A stretch of DNA of 63,795 nucleotides from positions 1 to 63,795 of the forward strand of contig NZ_JAVBXS010000052.1 of the NCBI RefSeq assembly GCF_030824435.1. The letters are read 5' to 3'. The position numbers and the translations under genes were made by a program. The stretch's first letter is position 1, and each line of letters opens with the position of its first letter. Shown here piece after piece: positions 43,771 through 53,594 of the stretch. This DNA comes from Rheinheimera sp. (GTDB taxonomy: Bacteria; Pseudomonadota; Gammaproteobacteria; Enterobacterales; Alteromonadaceae). The notes beneath the pieces were generated by a model. That model worked only from the letters and a program-made list of their open reading frames with translations. It did not search any database and was not told the DNA's origin.

Positions 43771-46700
43771 ATGCTTTCGCAATTTTTTATTAAAAGACCC
43801 ATTTTTGCCGCTGTGTTGTCGCTGCTGTTTTTAATCAGTGGCGCCATAGCTGTGTGGCAACTGCCGATAACCGAATATCCGGAAGTAGTGCCGCCAACAG
43901 TAGTGGTGACCGCCAACTACCCTGGCGCCAACCCTAAAGTCATAGCCGACACTGTGGCTTCGCCGCTGGAGCAGGAAATTAACGGTGTGGAAAATATGTT
44001 GTATATGTCATCCCAGGCCACTTCTGATGGCCGTATGACGTTGACCATTACTTTTGCCATAGGCACAGATGTTGACCGCGCCCAGACTCAGGTACAAAGC
44101 CGGGTCGACCGTGCCAAACCCCGTTTGCCACAAGAAGTGCAGCGCCTGGGTATTGTCACCGAAAAATCCTCACCGGATTTAACCATGGTGGTGCATTTAA
44201 CCTCGCCGGATAACCGCTACGACATGCTGTATTTGTCTAACTATGCGGCGCAAAACGTCAAAGACGAGCTGGCGCGTATTGAAGGTGTAGGTGCTGTGCG
44301 GTTATTTGGTGCCGGTGAATACAGCCTGCGGGTGTGGCTGGACCCACATAAAGTGTCGGCGCTGAACCTGACCCCACAACATATAGTGGCCGCCATTCGT
44401 GAACAAAACCAACAGGCAGCAGCCGGTAGTTTAGGTGCGCAGCCTTCGGGCGAAAGCGATTTTCAGTTATTGATCAACGTCAAAGGCCGGCTCAGCTCAG
44501 TAGAAGAATTTGGCGACATTATTATTAAAGTGGGTGCACAAGGTGAAATCAGCCGGTTAAAAGACGTGGCCAGGTTAGAACTGGGTGCCAGCACTTATGC
44601 ACTGAAATCTCTGCTCGATAACAAAGACGCTGTGGCTATTCCGGTGTTTCAGGCCTCTGGCTCTAATGCCATTCAAATCTCTGATGATGTGCGGGCCAAA
44701 ATGGCGGAACTGTCAAAAAGTTTCCCACAGGGTTTAAGTTACGACATCGTCTACGACCCCACAGTTTTTGTGCGTGGTTCTATTGAAGCTGTAGTGAAAA
44801 CCCTGCTGGAAGCTGTGCTGTTGGTGGTGCTGGTGGTGGTGTTATTCCTGCAAACCTGGCGCGCTTCTATTATTCCACTGGTGGCAGTGCCGGTGTCTTT
44901 GGTCGGTACCTTTGCTTTTATGCACTTAATGGGTTTTTCGCTCAACGCCTTGAGTTTATTTGGTTTAGTACTGGCCATTGGCATAGTTGTAGACGACGCC
45001 ATAGTAGTAGTGGAAAACGTTGAGCGTAATATTGCCGATGGTTTAAGCCCGCTGGCAGCCACGCAAAAAGCCATGAAAGAAGTGACAGGCCCAATTGTTG
45101 CCACCACTTTGGTATTGGCAGCTGTGTTTATTCCCACTGCTTTTATGACAGGTTTAACAGGTCAGTTTTATAAGCAGTTTGCGCTGACTATTACTATTTC
45201 TACCTTTATCTCAGCCATTAACTCTTTAACCTTAAGCCCGGCGCTGTCGGCCTTGTTGTTAAAAGCACATGGCGCGCCTAAAGATAAACTGACCCGCGTG
45301 ATGGACAAAGCCTTAGGTGGCTGGTTATTTCAGCCATTTAACCGATTGTTTAATAAAGCCTCTTTAGGTTATGGCCTGCTGGTGCGTAAGGTGATTCGTT
45401 TTGGCGCTCTGGTTGGCATTATTTATATTGGTATGTTGGGTTTAACCGCCGGGTTATTCCAAAGCACACCCACAGGTTATGTGCCGGGTCAGGACAAACA
45501 ATATCTGGTGGCTTTTGCCCAGTTGCCGGACGCAGCTTCGTTAGAGCGCACTGAAGCTGTCATCAAAGAAATGTCACGTATTGCGCTGGAGCACCCTGGT
45601 GTTGCCAACTCAGTGGCCTTCCCTGGTCTTAGCATCAATGGTTTTACCAATAGCCCCAATAGCGGCATTGTGTTTACGCCATTAAAAAGTTTTGACGAGC
45701 GCCAAGGCCCGGAGCTTTCAGCCAATGCCATAGCCGCTGATTTAAATGCCAAATTTGCCGGTATTCAGGACGCTTTTATTGCCATATTCCCACCTCCACC
45801 GGTACAGGGTTTAGGCACCATAGGTGGTTTCCGTTTGCAAATTCAGGACAGAGCCAACTTAGGTTATGTTGAACTTGCCAAAGTAACGCAACAAGTGATG
45901 ATGAAAGCCTGGCAAACGCCTGAATTGGCTGGGGTATTCTCAAGTTATCAGGTAAACGTGCCACAGCTGGATTTAGACGTAGACCGCACCAAAGCTTTAG
46001 CACAGGGCGTTTCTTTAGACACGCTGTTCCAGACGTTACAAGGTTATTTAGGTACCACTTATGCCAACGACTTTAACCAGTTTGGCCGCACCTATCAGGT
46101 CAATGTGCAGGCCGACGAAAGCTTCCGGCAAGATCCTTCGCAAATTGCTGCACTTAAAGTGGTCAATAATCAAGGCGATATGATACCGCTGGGTTCCTTT
46201 GTGAAGGTATCTCACAGTGCAGGCCCAGACCGTGTGATGCACTACAACGGTTACACCACAGCCGAAATTAACGGTGGCCCGGCGCCTGGTTTTAGCTCTG
46301 GCGAAGCCCAGGCCGCTATTGAAAAAATTCTGGCCGAGACTCTGCCAGCCGGCATGACCTACGAGTGGACAGAACTTTCTTATCAGCAAATTCTGGCCGG
46401 TAACGCCGAATATCTGGTGTTCCCGCTGGTGGTGCTGCTGGTGTTTATGGTGCTGGCCGCCCAATACGAAAGTTTAAGCCTGCCTTTGGCCATTATTTTA
46501 ATAGTGCCTATGACCTTACTTTCAGCCATCAGCGGTGTGTTGTTATACGGTGGTGACAACAATATTTTCACCCAGATTGGCCTCATCGTATTGGTTGGTC
46601 TTGCCACCAAAAACGCCATTCTGATGGTGGAATTTGCCAAGGAAAAACAAGACCACGGCATGGCGCCACTGGCCGCCATTTTAGAAGCGGCCCGTTTAAG

Positions 46701-46932
46701 ACTGCGCCCCATTTTGATGACGTCGATTGCTTTTATTATGGGTGTGGTACCTATGGTGTTCTCCACCGGCGCTGGTGCTGAAATGCGTCAGGCCATGGGG
46801 GTGGCGGTATTTGCCGGCATGATTGGTGTCACCATTTTTGGTCTGATTTTAACCCCACTGTTTTATTATGTGCTGGCCAAAAGAGCTGCCCGCACCAGTG
46901 CTGCCACCTCGCAGGAGCTGACTCATGGTTAA
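43771..46932 (+). CDS. RND multidrug efflux pump, HAE1 family
   Basis: A 1053-residue AcrB-type proton-driven pump. It starts MLSQFFIKRPIFAAVLSLLF, the family N-terminus, with twelve membrane helices in two halves. The proton-relay aspartates lie in GIVVDDAIVVVENVERN, and the second-half relay region includes GLATKNAILMVEFAKE. Its closest look is to the MexF/OqxB/BpeF-type pumps rather than AcrB itself, judging from the adaptor pairing, but substrates are unknown. It overlaps the outer-membrane gene by eight bases. Confidence 0.95.
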   Translation: MLSQFFIKRPIFAAVLSLLFLISGAIAVWQLPITEYPEVVPPTVVVTANYPGANPKVIADTVASPLEQEINGVENMLYMSSQATSDGRMTLTITFAIGTDVDRAQTQVQSRVDRAKPRLPQEVQRLGIVTEKSSPDLTMVVHLTSPDNRYDMLYLSNYAAQNVKDELARIEGVGAVRLFGAGEYSLRVWLDPHKVSALNLTPQHIVAAIREQNQQAAAGSLGAQPSGESDFQLLINVKGRLSSVEEFGDIIIKVGAQGEISRLKDVARLELGASTYALKSLLDNKDAVAIPVFQASGSNAIQISDDVRAKMAELSKSFPQGLSYDIVYDPTVFVRGSIEAVVKTLLEAVLLVVLVVVLFLQTWRASIIPLVAVPVSLVGTFAFMHLMGFSLNALSLFGLVLAIGIVVDDAIVVVENVERNIADGLSPLAATQKAMKEVTGPIVATTLVLAAVFIPTAFMTGLTGQFYKQFALTITISTFISAINSLTLSPALSALLLKAHGAPKDKLTRVMDKALGGWLFQPFNRLFNKASLGYGLLVRKVIRFGALVGIIYIGMLGLTAGLFQSTPTGYVPGQDKQYLVAFAQLPDAASLERTEAVIKEMSRIALEHPGVANSVAFPGLSINGFTNSPNSGIVFTPLKSFDERQGPELSANAIAADLNAKFAGIQDAFIAIFPPPPVQGLGTIGGFRLQIQDRANLGYVELAKVTQQVMMKAWQTPELAGVFSSYQVNVPQLDLDVDRTKALAQGVSLDTLFQTLQGYLGTTYANDFNQFGRTYQVNVQADESFRQDPSQIAALKVVNNQGDMIPLGSFVKVSHSAGPDRVMHYNGYTTAEINGGPAPGFSSGEAQAAIEKILAETLPAGMTYEWTELSYQQILAGNAEYLVFPLVVLLVFMVLAAQYESLSLPLAIILIVPMTLLSAISGVLLYGGDNNIFTQIGLIVLVGLATKNAILMVEFAKEKQDHGMAPLAAILEAARLRLRPILMTSIAFIMGVVPMVFSTGAGAEMRQAMGVAVFAGMIGVTIFGLILTPLFYYVLAKRAARTSAATSQELTHG

Positions 46933-48460
46933 GTTATTGAATATAAGATTAAATCTGACTGCAAACACTCAGATTTCCGGGCAATCTCTGAGGGCTGCCA
47001 ACAACAACGCCAGCCGTCAAAGCCGGTTGCCAAAAACCCGTTTAGCAGTACTGGCGCTTTTCACCAGCGCGCTACTTGGTTGTGCCGCCGTTGGCCCTGA
47101 TTATCAGGCGCCAACCTCACTCAACACCACCATGGCCATGCCGGCGATAGCTGAAACAGCTGGCAATATGACGCTTCCTGATAACGCCACTTTATGGTGG
47201 CAAAAGTTTCAGGACGCCGAGCTGAACCGGCTTATTCAAACTGCACTTGAGCAAAACCAGCAGCTGGCTAAAGCACAAGCGAATGTGGCCAGGGCTTATG
47301 CGGTATTTGCCGACAGCGACGACAATCTCTGGCCCAAAGTTGCACTGGATAGCAGCTATCAAACAAGCCGCACACCGGCCGAAGTAGCAGGCGCTGTAAA
47401 TAGTGTTGATGGCAACGCACTATATAACCGCCAATCACAACTGCGCGGCACTTTAAGCTGGGATTTAGATTTAGCCGGCAAATTAAAACGTGCCAGCGAA
47501 GCGGCCAATGCCAGGGCAGAAAGTGCGGTATTTGCCTGGCAGGACGCGCAAATCGGCATTATTGCCCAGGTGGCACAAAGTTATGGTGATTACCGCGGTG
47601 CAGAGCTGCGTCTGGCGGTTGCGCAGCAAAACCTCGCCAATATGCAACAAACTGAGCAGTTGATTCTGGCAAGACGGGACGCTGGTATGGCATCAGATTT
47701 AGAGCTGGCGCGTATTAAAGCCCAGCTCTATCAACTCGAAGCCAGCTTGCCGCAATTTGAAACCAATAAAAGCCGGGCTTTCACTACGCTGGCGGCACTG
47801 TTGGGTTTTAGCCCCGAACAGCTGCAATTACAACAAACTGAAGCAGGCAAACAAGCTTTGCCAGAGCTGAAACAACCTCAGGCCATCGCAATCACCAAAG
47901 ATCTGTTGCGCCACAGGCCAGATATAGCCCAGGCCGAGCGGCAACTGGCCGCCAGCACTGCCGATATTGGCGTAGCCACCGCAGATTTATATCCCAATGT
48001 CTCGGTGAGTGGCTTTTTGGGTTTTATCTCAGCGCCCGGTTTAACTTTGGGCAGCGATCAACGCGCCTGGGCTCTGGCCCCGAGTTTAAGCTGGCAAGGT
48101 GCTGACTGGACTTCGGTACAAGCCCGCATTAAAGGCGCCAAAGCCAGTGAACAAATGGCGCTGGCCGATTTTCGCCAGCAAGTGCTGGATGCACTCAGCA
48201 ACATGCAATACAGCCTCGAAAGTTACAACTTAAGCCGGCGCCAGCAGCTCATTCAGCAACAACAAGTGGCCGCCACCAGCACAGCGGTTGCACTTTCCAA
48301 AGCCCGGTTTGAAGCTGGTAATGCCGATTTTCTGGAGTTATTGGATGCAGAGCGGGAACTACTGGCCGCCCGTGATGAACAAGCCAGATTAAGTCAGCAG
48401 AATTTTCAGTTATTGGTGTTGTTGTACCGCAATTTTGCCGGGGGACTCAACCTGAGCTAA
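46925..48460 (+). CDS. Outer-membrane efflux channel lipoprotein, NodT/OprM family
   Basis: A 511-residue TolC-like channel completing the tripartite pump. A lipobox (SALLGC, Cys about 52) is followed by AAVGPDYQAP, the usual family opening, then two outer-membrane-factor repeats with long helices and WWQKFQDAELNRLIQTAL. The N-terminal part before the lipobox is about 30 residues longer than usual. No internal ATG offers a better start, and GGAG lies well placed before the chosen one. It overlaps the end of the pump gene. Confidence 0.93.
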   Translation: MVKLLNIRLNLTANTQISGQSLRAANNNASRQSRLPKTRLAVLALFTSALLGCAAVGPDYQAPTSLNTTMAMPAIAETAGNMTLPDNATLWWQKFQDAELNRLIQTALEQNQQLAKAQANVARAYAVFADSDDNLWPKVALDSSYQTSRTPAEVAGAVNSVDGNALYNRQSQLRGTLSWDLDLAGKLKRASEAANARAESAVFAWQDAQIGIIAQVAQSYGDYRGAELRLAVAQQNLANMQQTEQLILARRDAGMASDLELARIKAQLYQLEASLPQFETNKSRAFTTLAALLGFSPEQLQLQQTEAGKQALPELKQPQAIAITKDLLRHRPDIAQAERQLAASTADIGVATADLYPNVSVSGFLGFISAPGLTLGSDQRAWALAPSLSWQGADWTSVQARIKGAKASEQMALADFRQQVLDALSNMQYSLESYNLSRRQQLIQQQQVAATSTAVALSKARFEAGNADFLELLDAERELLAARDEQARLSQQNFQLLVLLYRNFAGGLNLS

Positions 48461-48625
48461 GGCTTTCCTGCTTGGGAAAATATCAGTGTGATTGACTGCC
48501 AGCGGCTCCTGTCCCGCCGCTGGTAGTGATGCAGATTTTTATATCTGCAGATGCTGGTGTTTTCCCTTTTTTCCTCTGCTTTCCACGCTTTGGCAAGTGC
48601 AAAGATAGCAAGCGTCAGGCAAAAA

Positions 48626-48970
48626 TCAGGCAAATTGTAAACTGGCGCCCGCTGTATGACGGCGACGATAAGAAGGATGCACCAGAGCTGATGCCGCTGA
48701 AACCTGATATCTGTGGCTGAAAAAATCCAGCACTGAGTCTGCACTTAAACGACGATATGCCAGTTTATGTTCCAGCACCACAGCTTCAGCCAGTTGTTGC
48801 AAAGTTTCCTGTAATGAAACTCCGCTTGGTTTTGGCATTTTATACAAACTAAACAAGTAGTTAATAGCAAGTGATGCATAAGAAGTTTCAGCTTTTTTGC
48901 TGACAAGGCCAAGTTCATGCAAACGAATGCCAATTTCGCGAATTTTTTGCAGGCGTTGATGTTCTTGCAT
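48626..48970 (-). CDS. Hypothetical protein (about 114 aa)
   Basis: From the ATG at 48970 the product starts MQEHQRLQKIREIGIRLHEL. It is predicted helical, with a central YASLAINYLFSLYK segment, and has a basic C-terminus (HPSYRRRHTAG). I recognise no family. The ribosome site is weak, and the reverse strand also carries a short frame, so it may not be a gene. It lies alone between the efflux operon and the RDD gene. Confidence 0.4.
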   Translation of the reverse strand: MQEHQRLQKIREIGIRLHELGLVSKKAETSYASLAINYLFSLYKMPKPSGVSLQETLQQLAEAVVLEHKLAYRRLSADSVLDFFSHRYQVSAASALVHPSYRRRHTAGASLQFA

Positions 48971-48982
48971 GATGTTGTCCAC

Positions 48983-49429
48983 TTGGTGATCCCTGATACT
49001 TTTATATCGGAACCTAAAGGGAAAACTTGAGGCTGTTCTGCTGAAAATAAGTGCTGTGACAACAGCGGTAACATCAGATGATGTGTTGTTTTTATTCTGC
49101 CCCCCTTATCCAGCATGGGCTGCAGCCATTTCGCGCGCAGATAAATGCCGGCAAAAATTATTTGATACCAAAGCTGATGATGCCATTTGATGTTCTGACT
49201 CACTGCTGCTTTTTTCAGCTGCATCACAAAAATAACAGGGTTACAAAGGCCGGAACATCACAGATCAATACTGATTTTGCCCTTTTCGCCGCAAAATCAG
49301 TATAAAAGACCAAAAAGGGCTGGTTAGACGGGGCAAACAACAGCAAAGCCGCCCGCTGTGCTTATTGCGTAACTGCTATTGCGTCACTGCTATTGCAAAA
49401 CTGCGGCCTGCCCTCTTTGATAAAAGCAA
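48983..49429. other. Intergenic region without recognised features
   Basis: About 450 bases. Short repeated words (TGCGTAACTGCTATTGCGTC) occur near 49365-49400. No convincing gene or promoter is seen. Confidence 0.4.
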
Positions 49430-49942
49430 TTAACGCGCCTGACGGTGCAAATTTAACTGCTGACTTTGTTCTTTACTCAGCACTAAAACCATAGTGCCGG
49501 ACAGCTGGTCTTGCAGCGCCAGTTTTTGTTTCCAGCGCACCAACAACCATAAATTGCCAAGTCCACCTAACGAGGTAAATAAGCGGATAAGTGCTTGTTT
49601 TAACGTCACTGGCGCACCATTTTGCTGCACCAGCAATAAACGCCAGGCCCGCATGCCCAGGGTTTGCCCGGCTTTACACCAGAAATACAGATAAAACCAC
49701 AACACCCAAACCAGCAGATACAACTGAAACCACAAAGCATGACGCTGAATATATTCAGCTGCGTCCTGATAACCCACCAGCGACAACAAACCGGCTTTTT
49801 CCAGCCCAGCCACCAGCGCCAGCGCCAGCAACATCGCCAGCATTAATAACGCAATCAAAGTCATAAAATCATACAGCAGCACGCCTAATCTGCGTACCAG
49901 TCCCGCCCGCGGCGTTTCTGCAAACATAAAATCCACTCTCAT
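49430..49942 (-). CDS. RDD-family membrane protein
   Basis: A protein of about 170 residues from the ATG at 49942; ATGs at 49963 and 49927 are also possible and none has a strong ribosome site. The family hallmark GLVRRLGVLLYDFMTLIALL opens it (Arg-Arg and Asp), followed by further membrane helices near 80-105 and the conserved GMRAWRLLLVQQNG segment. RDD proteins are small inner-membrane proteins, some linked to ion exchange, mostly uncharacterised. It is divergent from the tRNA-Leu gene. Confidence 0.8.
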   Translation of the reverse strand: MRVDFMFAETPRAGLVRRLGVLLYDFMTLIALLMLAMLLALALVAGLEKAGLLSLVGYQDAAEYIQRHALWFQLYLLVWVLWFYLYFWCKAGQTLGMRAWRLLLVQQNGAPVTLKQALIRLFTSLGGLGNLWLLVRWKQKLALQDQLSGTMVLVLSKEQSQQLNLHRQAR

Positions 49943-50077
49943 TCCGGCAAATTCCGCCCGCATACACTATGCAGAAAAAAACGCAGTTTAGCATGCAAGC
50001 CCAGAGCGGCAACAGCCAAAGGCCAAAGCCGGAGCGCTTAAAAATTACGCAATTAACTGTTGCCATTGATTTTTTGC

Positions 50078-50105
50078 TTGCGAAGCCAGCCAAGCTTTGT
50101 ATAAT
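50078..50105 (+). promoter_or_regulatory. Promoter upstream of the tRNA-Leu region
   Basis: TTGCGA (50078-50083) and a perfect TATAAT (50100-50105) are separated by 16 bp. It would start transcription near 50112, before the tRNA fragment at 50139 and about 185 bases before the intact tRNA. Confidence 0.7.
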
Positions 50106-50138
50106 CACGGCTGTTTACCACGCAAGACCCCCCTCAAT

Positions 50139-50178
50139 GCCTGGGTGGCGAAATCGGTAGACGCAGCGGATTCAAAAT
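50139..50178 (+). pseudogene. 5' half of tRNA-Leu(CAA), duplicated fragment
   Basis: Forty bases are identical to the first 40 of the intact gene at 50297, from the acceptor 5' strand through the anticodon loop. The sequence then diverges (GCAACGCGTC), so no mature tRNA can form. The break is at the anticodon stem-loop, a known crossover position for tRNA-targeting integrases. Confidence 0.9.
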
Positions 50179-50296
50179 GCAACGCGTCAACGATGAATTT
50201 AGGCTTAAGTGGTTGATTAGTAAGTGAATAAAAAGACTAGATAAGTAAACCGAGCTTGTAAAGTCTTGTAAAGTTTTAGAAATGCCCCTTCTATAT

Positions 50297-50383
50297 GCCT
50301 GGGTGGCGAAATCGGTAGACGCAGCGGATTCAAAATCCGCCGAGGGAAACTTCGTGTCGGTTCGAGTCCGACCCTAGGCACCA
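50297..50383 (+). tRNA. tRNA-Leu, anticodon CAA
   Basis: A class II tRNA of 87 bases including an encoded CCA. The acceptor strands GCCTGGG and CCTAGGC pair with one G-T. The anticodon arm GCGGA-TTCAAAA-TCCGC gives anticodon CAA (codon UUG). A long variable arm and TTCGAGTCC in the T-arm are as in E. coli leuX. It marks the left edge of the AT-rich island; leuX-type genes are frequent integration targets. Confidence 0.97.
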
Positions 50384-50512
50384 ATACTATTAATATTAAT
50401 TTCAAAATAAAATGCCATTTAGTGGTTTTACTAAATGCATTAACAAATGAATCTTAGTAAAAACTCCTAGTCATTAATAAATAGCATTCTGCTTTTGCCT
50501 TTTGCGCCAAAA

Positions 50513-51160
50513 TTATTCAGTGGCGATTTCGGCCATAATTCCCAATGTAGCTATGCACGTCATCCCAAGAAAATCTTTGCTTGTATTATCTGTCCAAAAC
50601 AGAGCTTCACATGGATGTTGAATTTTGAAAGACGTGAATAGAGATGCATAATCATAGATGCTCTGTATTGTCTCGGTATTTGTATGGGCTGAAGAATTTC
50701 TAATTGATTGTAAAATTTTGGGGTATATATCTAAAGTGAGTCCTGAACTAAGCTTGGATTTGTTCGTTAGCGTACTTGCGTTAACTATGGTGTGAAGAAC
50801 GTCAATATCTCCCCATGTGGGCTCTTTTCTTTTTTCAAGGTTGGTGAGAAGAGGGTCTATTCTGTTTCCCTTTGCTAATCTAATTGCAATATATGAAATT
50901 CGCGATTCACTATTAGTTATAGGGTCTATAGGGTGAGTTACGCTACCACTTCTGGTGGTAGCTCCCATTGCTGATTTTAAAAAAATTGACCGACTAAACC
51001 GCCCCCAACTCTGCCATAAATTGGACAGTAATCCTTCTAAAAACATCAATTGCTCAAAATTAAGCTCCCTGACATTATGGGTAGCTGCAAAGTCACCCAA
51101 CTGCCCCTCAAAATATCTAAGCCGCTTCATGAACTTTCGATGTTCAGCTTCTAGATGCAT
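50513..51160 (-). CDS. HEPN-like protein paired with DUF262 (possible RNase)
   Basis: A predominantly helical 215-residue protein. The segment ILQSIRNSSAHTN contains Arg154 and His159 in the RX4H arrangement of HEPN nucleases, whose members cut RNA in many defence and toxin systems. The call is by motif only; MAE_28990-type HEPN proteins paired with DUF262 are a possible match. The start is two bases past the DUF262 stop, so the two are translated together. It is last of the MTase-DUF262-HEPN operon. Confidence 0.55.
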   Translation of the reverse strand: MHLEAEHRKFMKRLRYFEGQLGDFAATHNVRELNFEQLMFLEGLLSNLWQSWGRFSRSIFLKSAMGATTRSGSVTHPIDPITNSESRISYIAIRLAKGNRIDPLLTNLEKRKEPTWGDIDVLHTIVNASTLTNKSKLSSGLTLDIYPKILQSIRNSSAHTNTETIQSIYDYASLFTSFKIQHPCEALFWTDNTSKDFLGMTCIATLGIMAEIATE

Positions 51161-51162
51161 TA

Positions 51163-52227
51163 TCAGATCTCGTCTAATAGGGCTCTAGATATGTATGCTA
51201 CCCTTACCAGTCGTTGCTTTTCCCTATTGGCGCCCTCTGAACAGGCTGCAACGTATTCTTTGTGTTTACTTAAATCTTTCATTTCATGAGCCGCAGCAAG
51301 TTCAAGTAAGTTTGCCACTGCTTTGGTTTTATCTTGGAAAAACAAGCCTTTGGGTTCGATTCCCAACTTATCAGCCAAATGCGGAATGCCCCATTTCAAA
51401 TGGTACATCGAGACTATTAAAGACAGAAACACGTAGTGTTTTGTCATAAACGATGACTGAATTTCTGACAAGGACGTTTGAATCTCGTGGAAAATTTCTG
51501 CAAGTTTAGTAGAGAAATCATCAGCCTCATCAAATGATGCATCTTTGACTTCGTATAAGTCCTTTAGCTTTTTAGGACTGGAGCTTACTACCCCATGAGT
51601 TATTGCTAAAGCGATCTCTGTAATTAGTTCGGCATCAGCCATTCTTACGATTTGTCTATTAGATAAAATGCCCCAGTTTGAGAAAATTTCACCAAATCCA
51701 TCTAGTTGTCTATTTACCCAATCTTTAAATTCACCGAAATACTCAGCATGACGTTTCTCAGCTTCATTCAGTGGCAGTGTATAAGCATTCATCCGTCTAA
51801 ACATTTGCAATATTTCAGCACGTTGAGCACCTCGAATTACATCAACTGATACCGTGTAGGATAAAAATTTTGTTTGTAAATCTTCCTCTAACTGCGAGAA
51901 ATAAAGACCTTGGTAAATTTTAGAGTTTCTTCCTAGAGCAAATTTGTCGTCAACGAAGTCAAATATAGATAGTAATCGTTGTTGGCCGTCGACCAGTTCA
52001 CGCCTTGGTCTTCTACTATTTCGATCAATCATTTCGTTAAAGAAAATTTTAGGGAATGGGTAATCGTTTAAAATCGTATCGATAAAGTAACTTCTTGCGC
52101 TGGATGGCCAAAGTCTAGGTGCTCTTTGGTATTCTTCATTAACGAACAAATCTTTACGTTTATGCATGTCGATTAGTTCTGCAATTGAATATCTAGACTC
52201 TTCTATTCGCACGTTGACCTCATTCAA
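51163..52227 (-). CDS. DUF262 (GmrS-N / ParB-like) protein
   Basis: A 354-residue protein whose N-terminal region carries the DUF262 hallmark ELVDGQQRLLSIFDFV (DGQQR at residues 80-84), a ParB-like fold tied to NTP hydrolysis in the GmrSD restriction enzymes. EEYQRAPRLW and YPFPKIFF are also family-typical. The C-terminal DUF1524 nuclease of GmrD is absent, and the HEPN-like partner may supply the toxic activity. It lies 84 bases after the methyltransferase and directly before the HEPN-like gene. Confidence 0.85.
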   Translation of the reverse strand: MNEVNVRIEESRYSIAELIDMHKRKDLFVNEEYQRAPRLWPSSARSYFIDTILNDYPFPKIFFNEMIDRNSRRPRRELVDGQQRLLSIFDFVDDKFALGRNSKIYQGLYFSQLEEDLQTKFLSYTVSVDVIRGAQRAEILQMFRRMNAYTLPLNEAEKRHAEYFGEFKDWVNRQLDGFGEIFSNWGILSNRQIVRMADAELITEIALAITHGVVSSSPKKLKDLYEVKDASFDEADDFSTKLAEIFHEIQTSLSEIQSSFMTKHYVFLSLIVSMYHLKWGIPHLADKLGIEPKGLFFQDKTKAVANLLELAAAHEMKDLSKHKEYVAACSEGANREKQRLVRVAYISRALLDEI

Positions 52228-52311
52228 AGTTATTACCTAAGGGTATTAATTCAGTAAAGATACATCACTTAATTCATTCATTACAAAACATCTTCGATAT
52301 GATAAATATAG

Positions 52312-53526
52312 TTATGCTCGGATATATTTAAACTTGTGGACTTTAACAAGCCAATCTAGCCTCCTCTGAGTAATATCACTAATCACTCTGAACCCGTTCT
52401 CATAAGCAACATGCGATGGATCAATAGCTGCATCTTGCTCAACTAAAATGGTCTTCCGATTACCATTGTCTTTTTTATTGAGATTAAATGCAGCGTGAGC
52501 CGTTGTCCCTGTGCCTGCAAAAAAGTCCAATATCAAGGCGTTTTCTGATGTGTGGCTATCAATTAGATCTTCTAACAGTTCAACTGGTTTTGGTGTCTCA
52601 AACACCTTTGAACCAAAAATTTCTTTTATCTGGTTTGTCGCCCTTTCTGTAAGGTAACGATTATCAACCCATAAGCTTTTTGGTTTAATACGTTTAGAAC
52701 GGTCAAAGTAGTTTTTTACGTAGACAACGCCTTTAGGGCTTGAGTAGAGCTTCCATGATTCAGCAGTAGCTTTATCTTTGCCCCAAAGCCAACGACGCTC
52801 TATACCTTGGCTATCTACAGGATATACTTCTTTGAGTCCTGGAATCACATTTTCTGTGAACACCCGCCCTAGGTCATCAAAGTACAGTGGGTAAAACATA
52901 TTAGGTCTATCTGTTCTGAGGCTCGCGTCACCTTTCTTCCTAAACAGACCATCAATCCGATACTCGCCGTGCTCATCAAATTTATTGTATGACTCTAAAT
53001 CCAAGTCTGGTAGACCACGGACTTTGGCCGATTTACTTTTACTATAAACAACAATGTACTCATGGTTAGTAGCAATATTGCCACGCGCACCCTTACCATT
53101 ATTGCTTCGGCAGGTAGTTATACAGCTTATGAAATTCGTTTCGCCAAATATCTGGTCGAGTAAAATTCTGAGGTATGGCTGTTCATAGTCATCAATGCTG
53201 ACTGCAATAATTCCGTCGTCAGCTAAAAGAGTCTTTGCCAATTCCAGCCGTGGCCGCATGAACTCCATCCAAGCAAAATGACTACCCCATACAGGATCGT
53301 TCGTTGAGTATCTACGGTCGTTGTAAATGAACTTGCTACCTGTGTTGTATGGTGGGTCGATGTAGCAAAAGTTTACCGAGCCAGATAAGAAGCCTGACAA
53401 TTGATTCATAACCGAAAGGTTATCACCGACGTAAAGAGCACAGTCATCGTCTGTATTTCTGATGTCTGGAATCTCGCTAACAGCAGGTGTTTCAGAATAA
53501 TCTATCTGTTTGATTTTTAGTGACAT
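52312..53526 (-). CDS. DNA N6-adenine or N4-cytosine methyltransferase, beta class
   Basis: A 404-residue SAM-dependent DNA methyltransferase. The catalytic motif DPPYNTG (about 57-63) comes before the SAM-binding motif ILDFFAGTGTTAHAAF (about 333-347), the beta-class order shared with type III Mod enzymes and several type II enzymes. Adenine-N6 is the usual product of DPPY enzymes of this group, but the base is inferred. It is divergent (56 bases) from an HNH nuclease, the arrangement of a type II restriction-modification pair, and upstream of DUF262 on its own strand. Confidence 0.9.
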   Translation of the reverse strand: MSLKIKQIDYSETPAVSEIPDIRNTDDDCALYVGDNLSVMNQLSGFLSGSVNFCYIDPPYNTGSKFIYNDRRYSTNDPVWGSHFAWMEFMRPRLELAKTLLADDGIIAVSIDDYEQPYLRILLDQIFGETNFISCITTCRSNNGKGARGNIATNHEYIVVYSKSKSAKVRGLPDLDLESYNKFDEHGEYRIDGLFRKKGDASLRTDRPNMFYPLYFDDLGRVFTENVIPGLKEVYPVDSQGIERRWLWGKDKATAESWKLYSSPKGVVYVKNYFDRSKRIKPKSLWVDNRYLTERATNQIKEIFGSKVFETPKPVELLEDLIDSHTSENALILDFFAGTGTTAHAAFNLNKKDNGNRKTILVEQDAAIDPSHVAYENGFRVISDITQRRLDWLVKVHKFKYIRA

Positions 53527-53594
53527 CTTTCTTTTACTCTTATTTTATGGTGGTATGATAACAGAGAGCTAAGCCGCTATATATGGAGAACTGG

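Noticed and set aside
48526-48720. Plus-strand 64-codon frame after the efflux operon
   Set aside because: It overlaps the better-supported minus-strand frame, lacks a ribosome site and has no recognisable domain.
50139-50383. Two functional tRNA-Leu genes in tandem
   Set aside because: The first copy diverges after base 40 and lacks the 3' half, so it cannot fold as a tRNA.
50217-50405. Minus-strand frame reading RVGLEPTRSFPRRILNPLRL
   Set aside because: It is the antisense of the tRNA-Leu gene; this peptide is a well-known false protein arising from tRNA loci.
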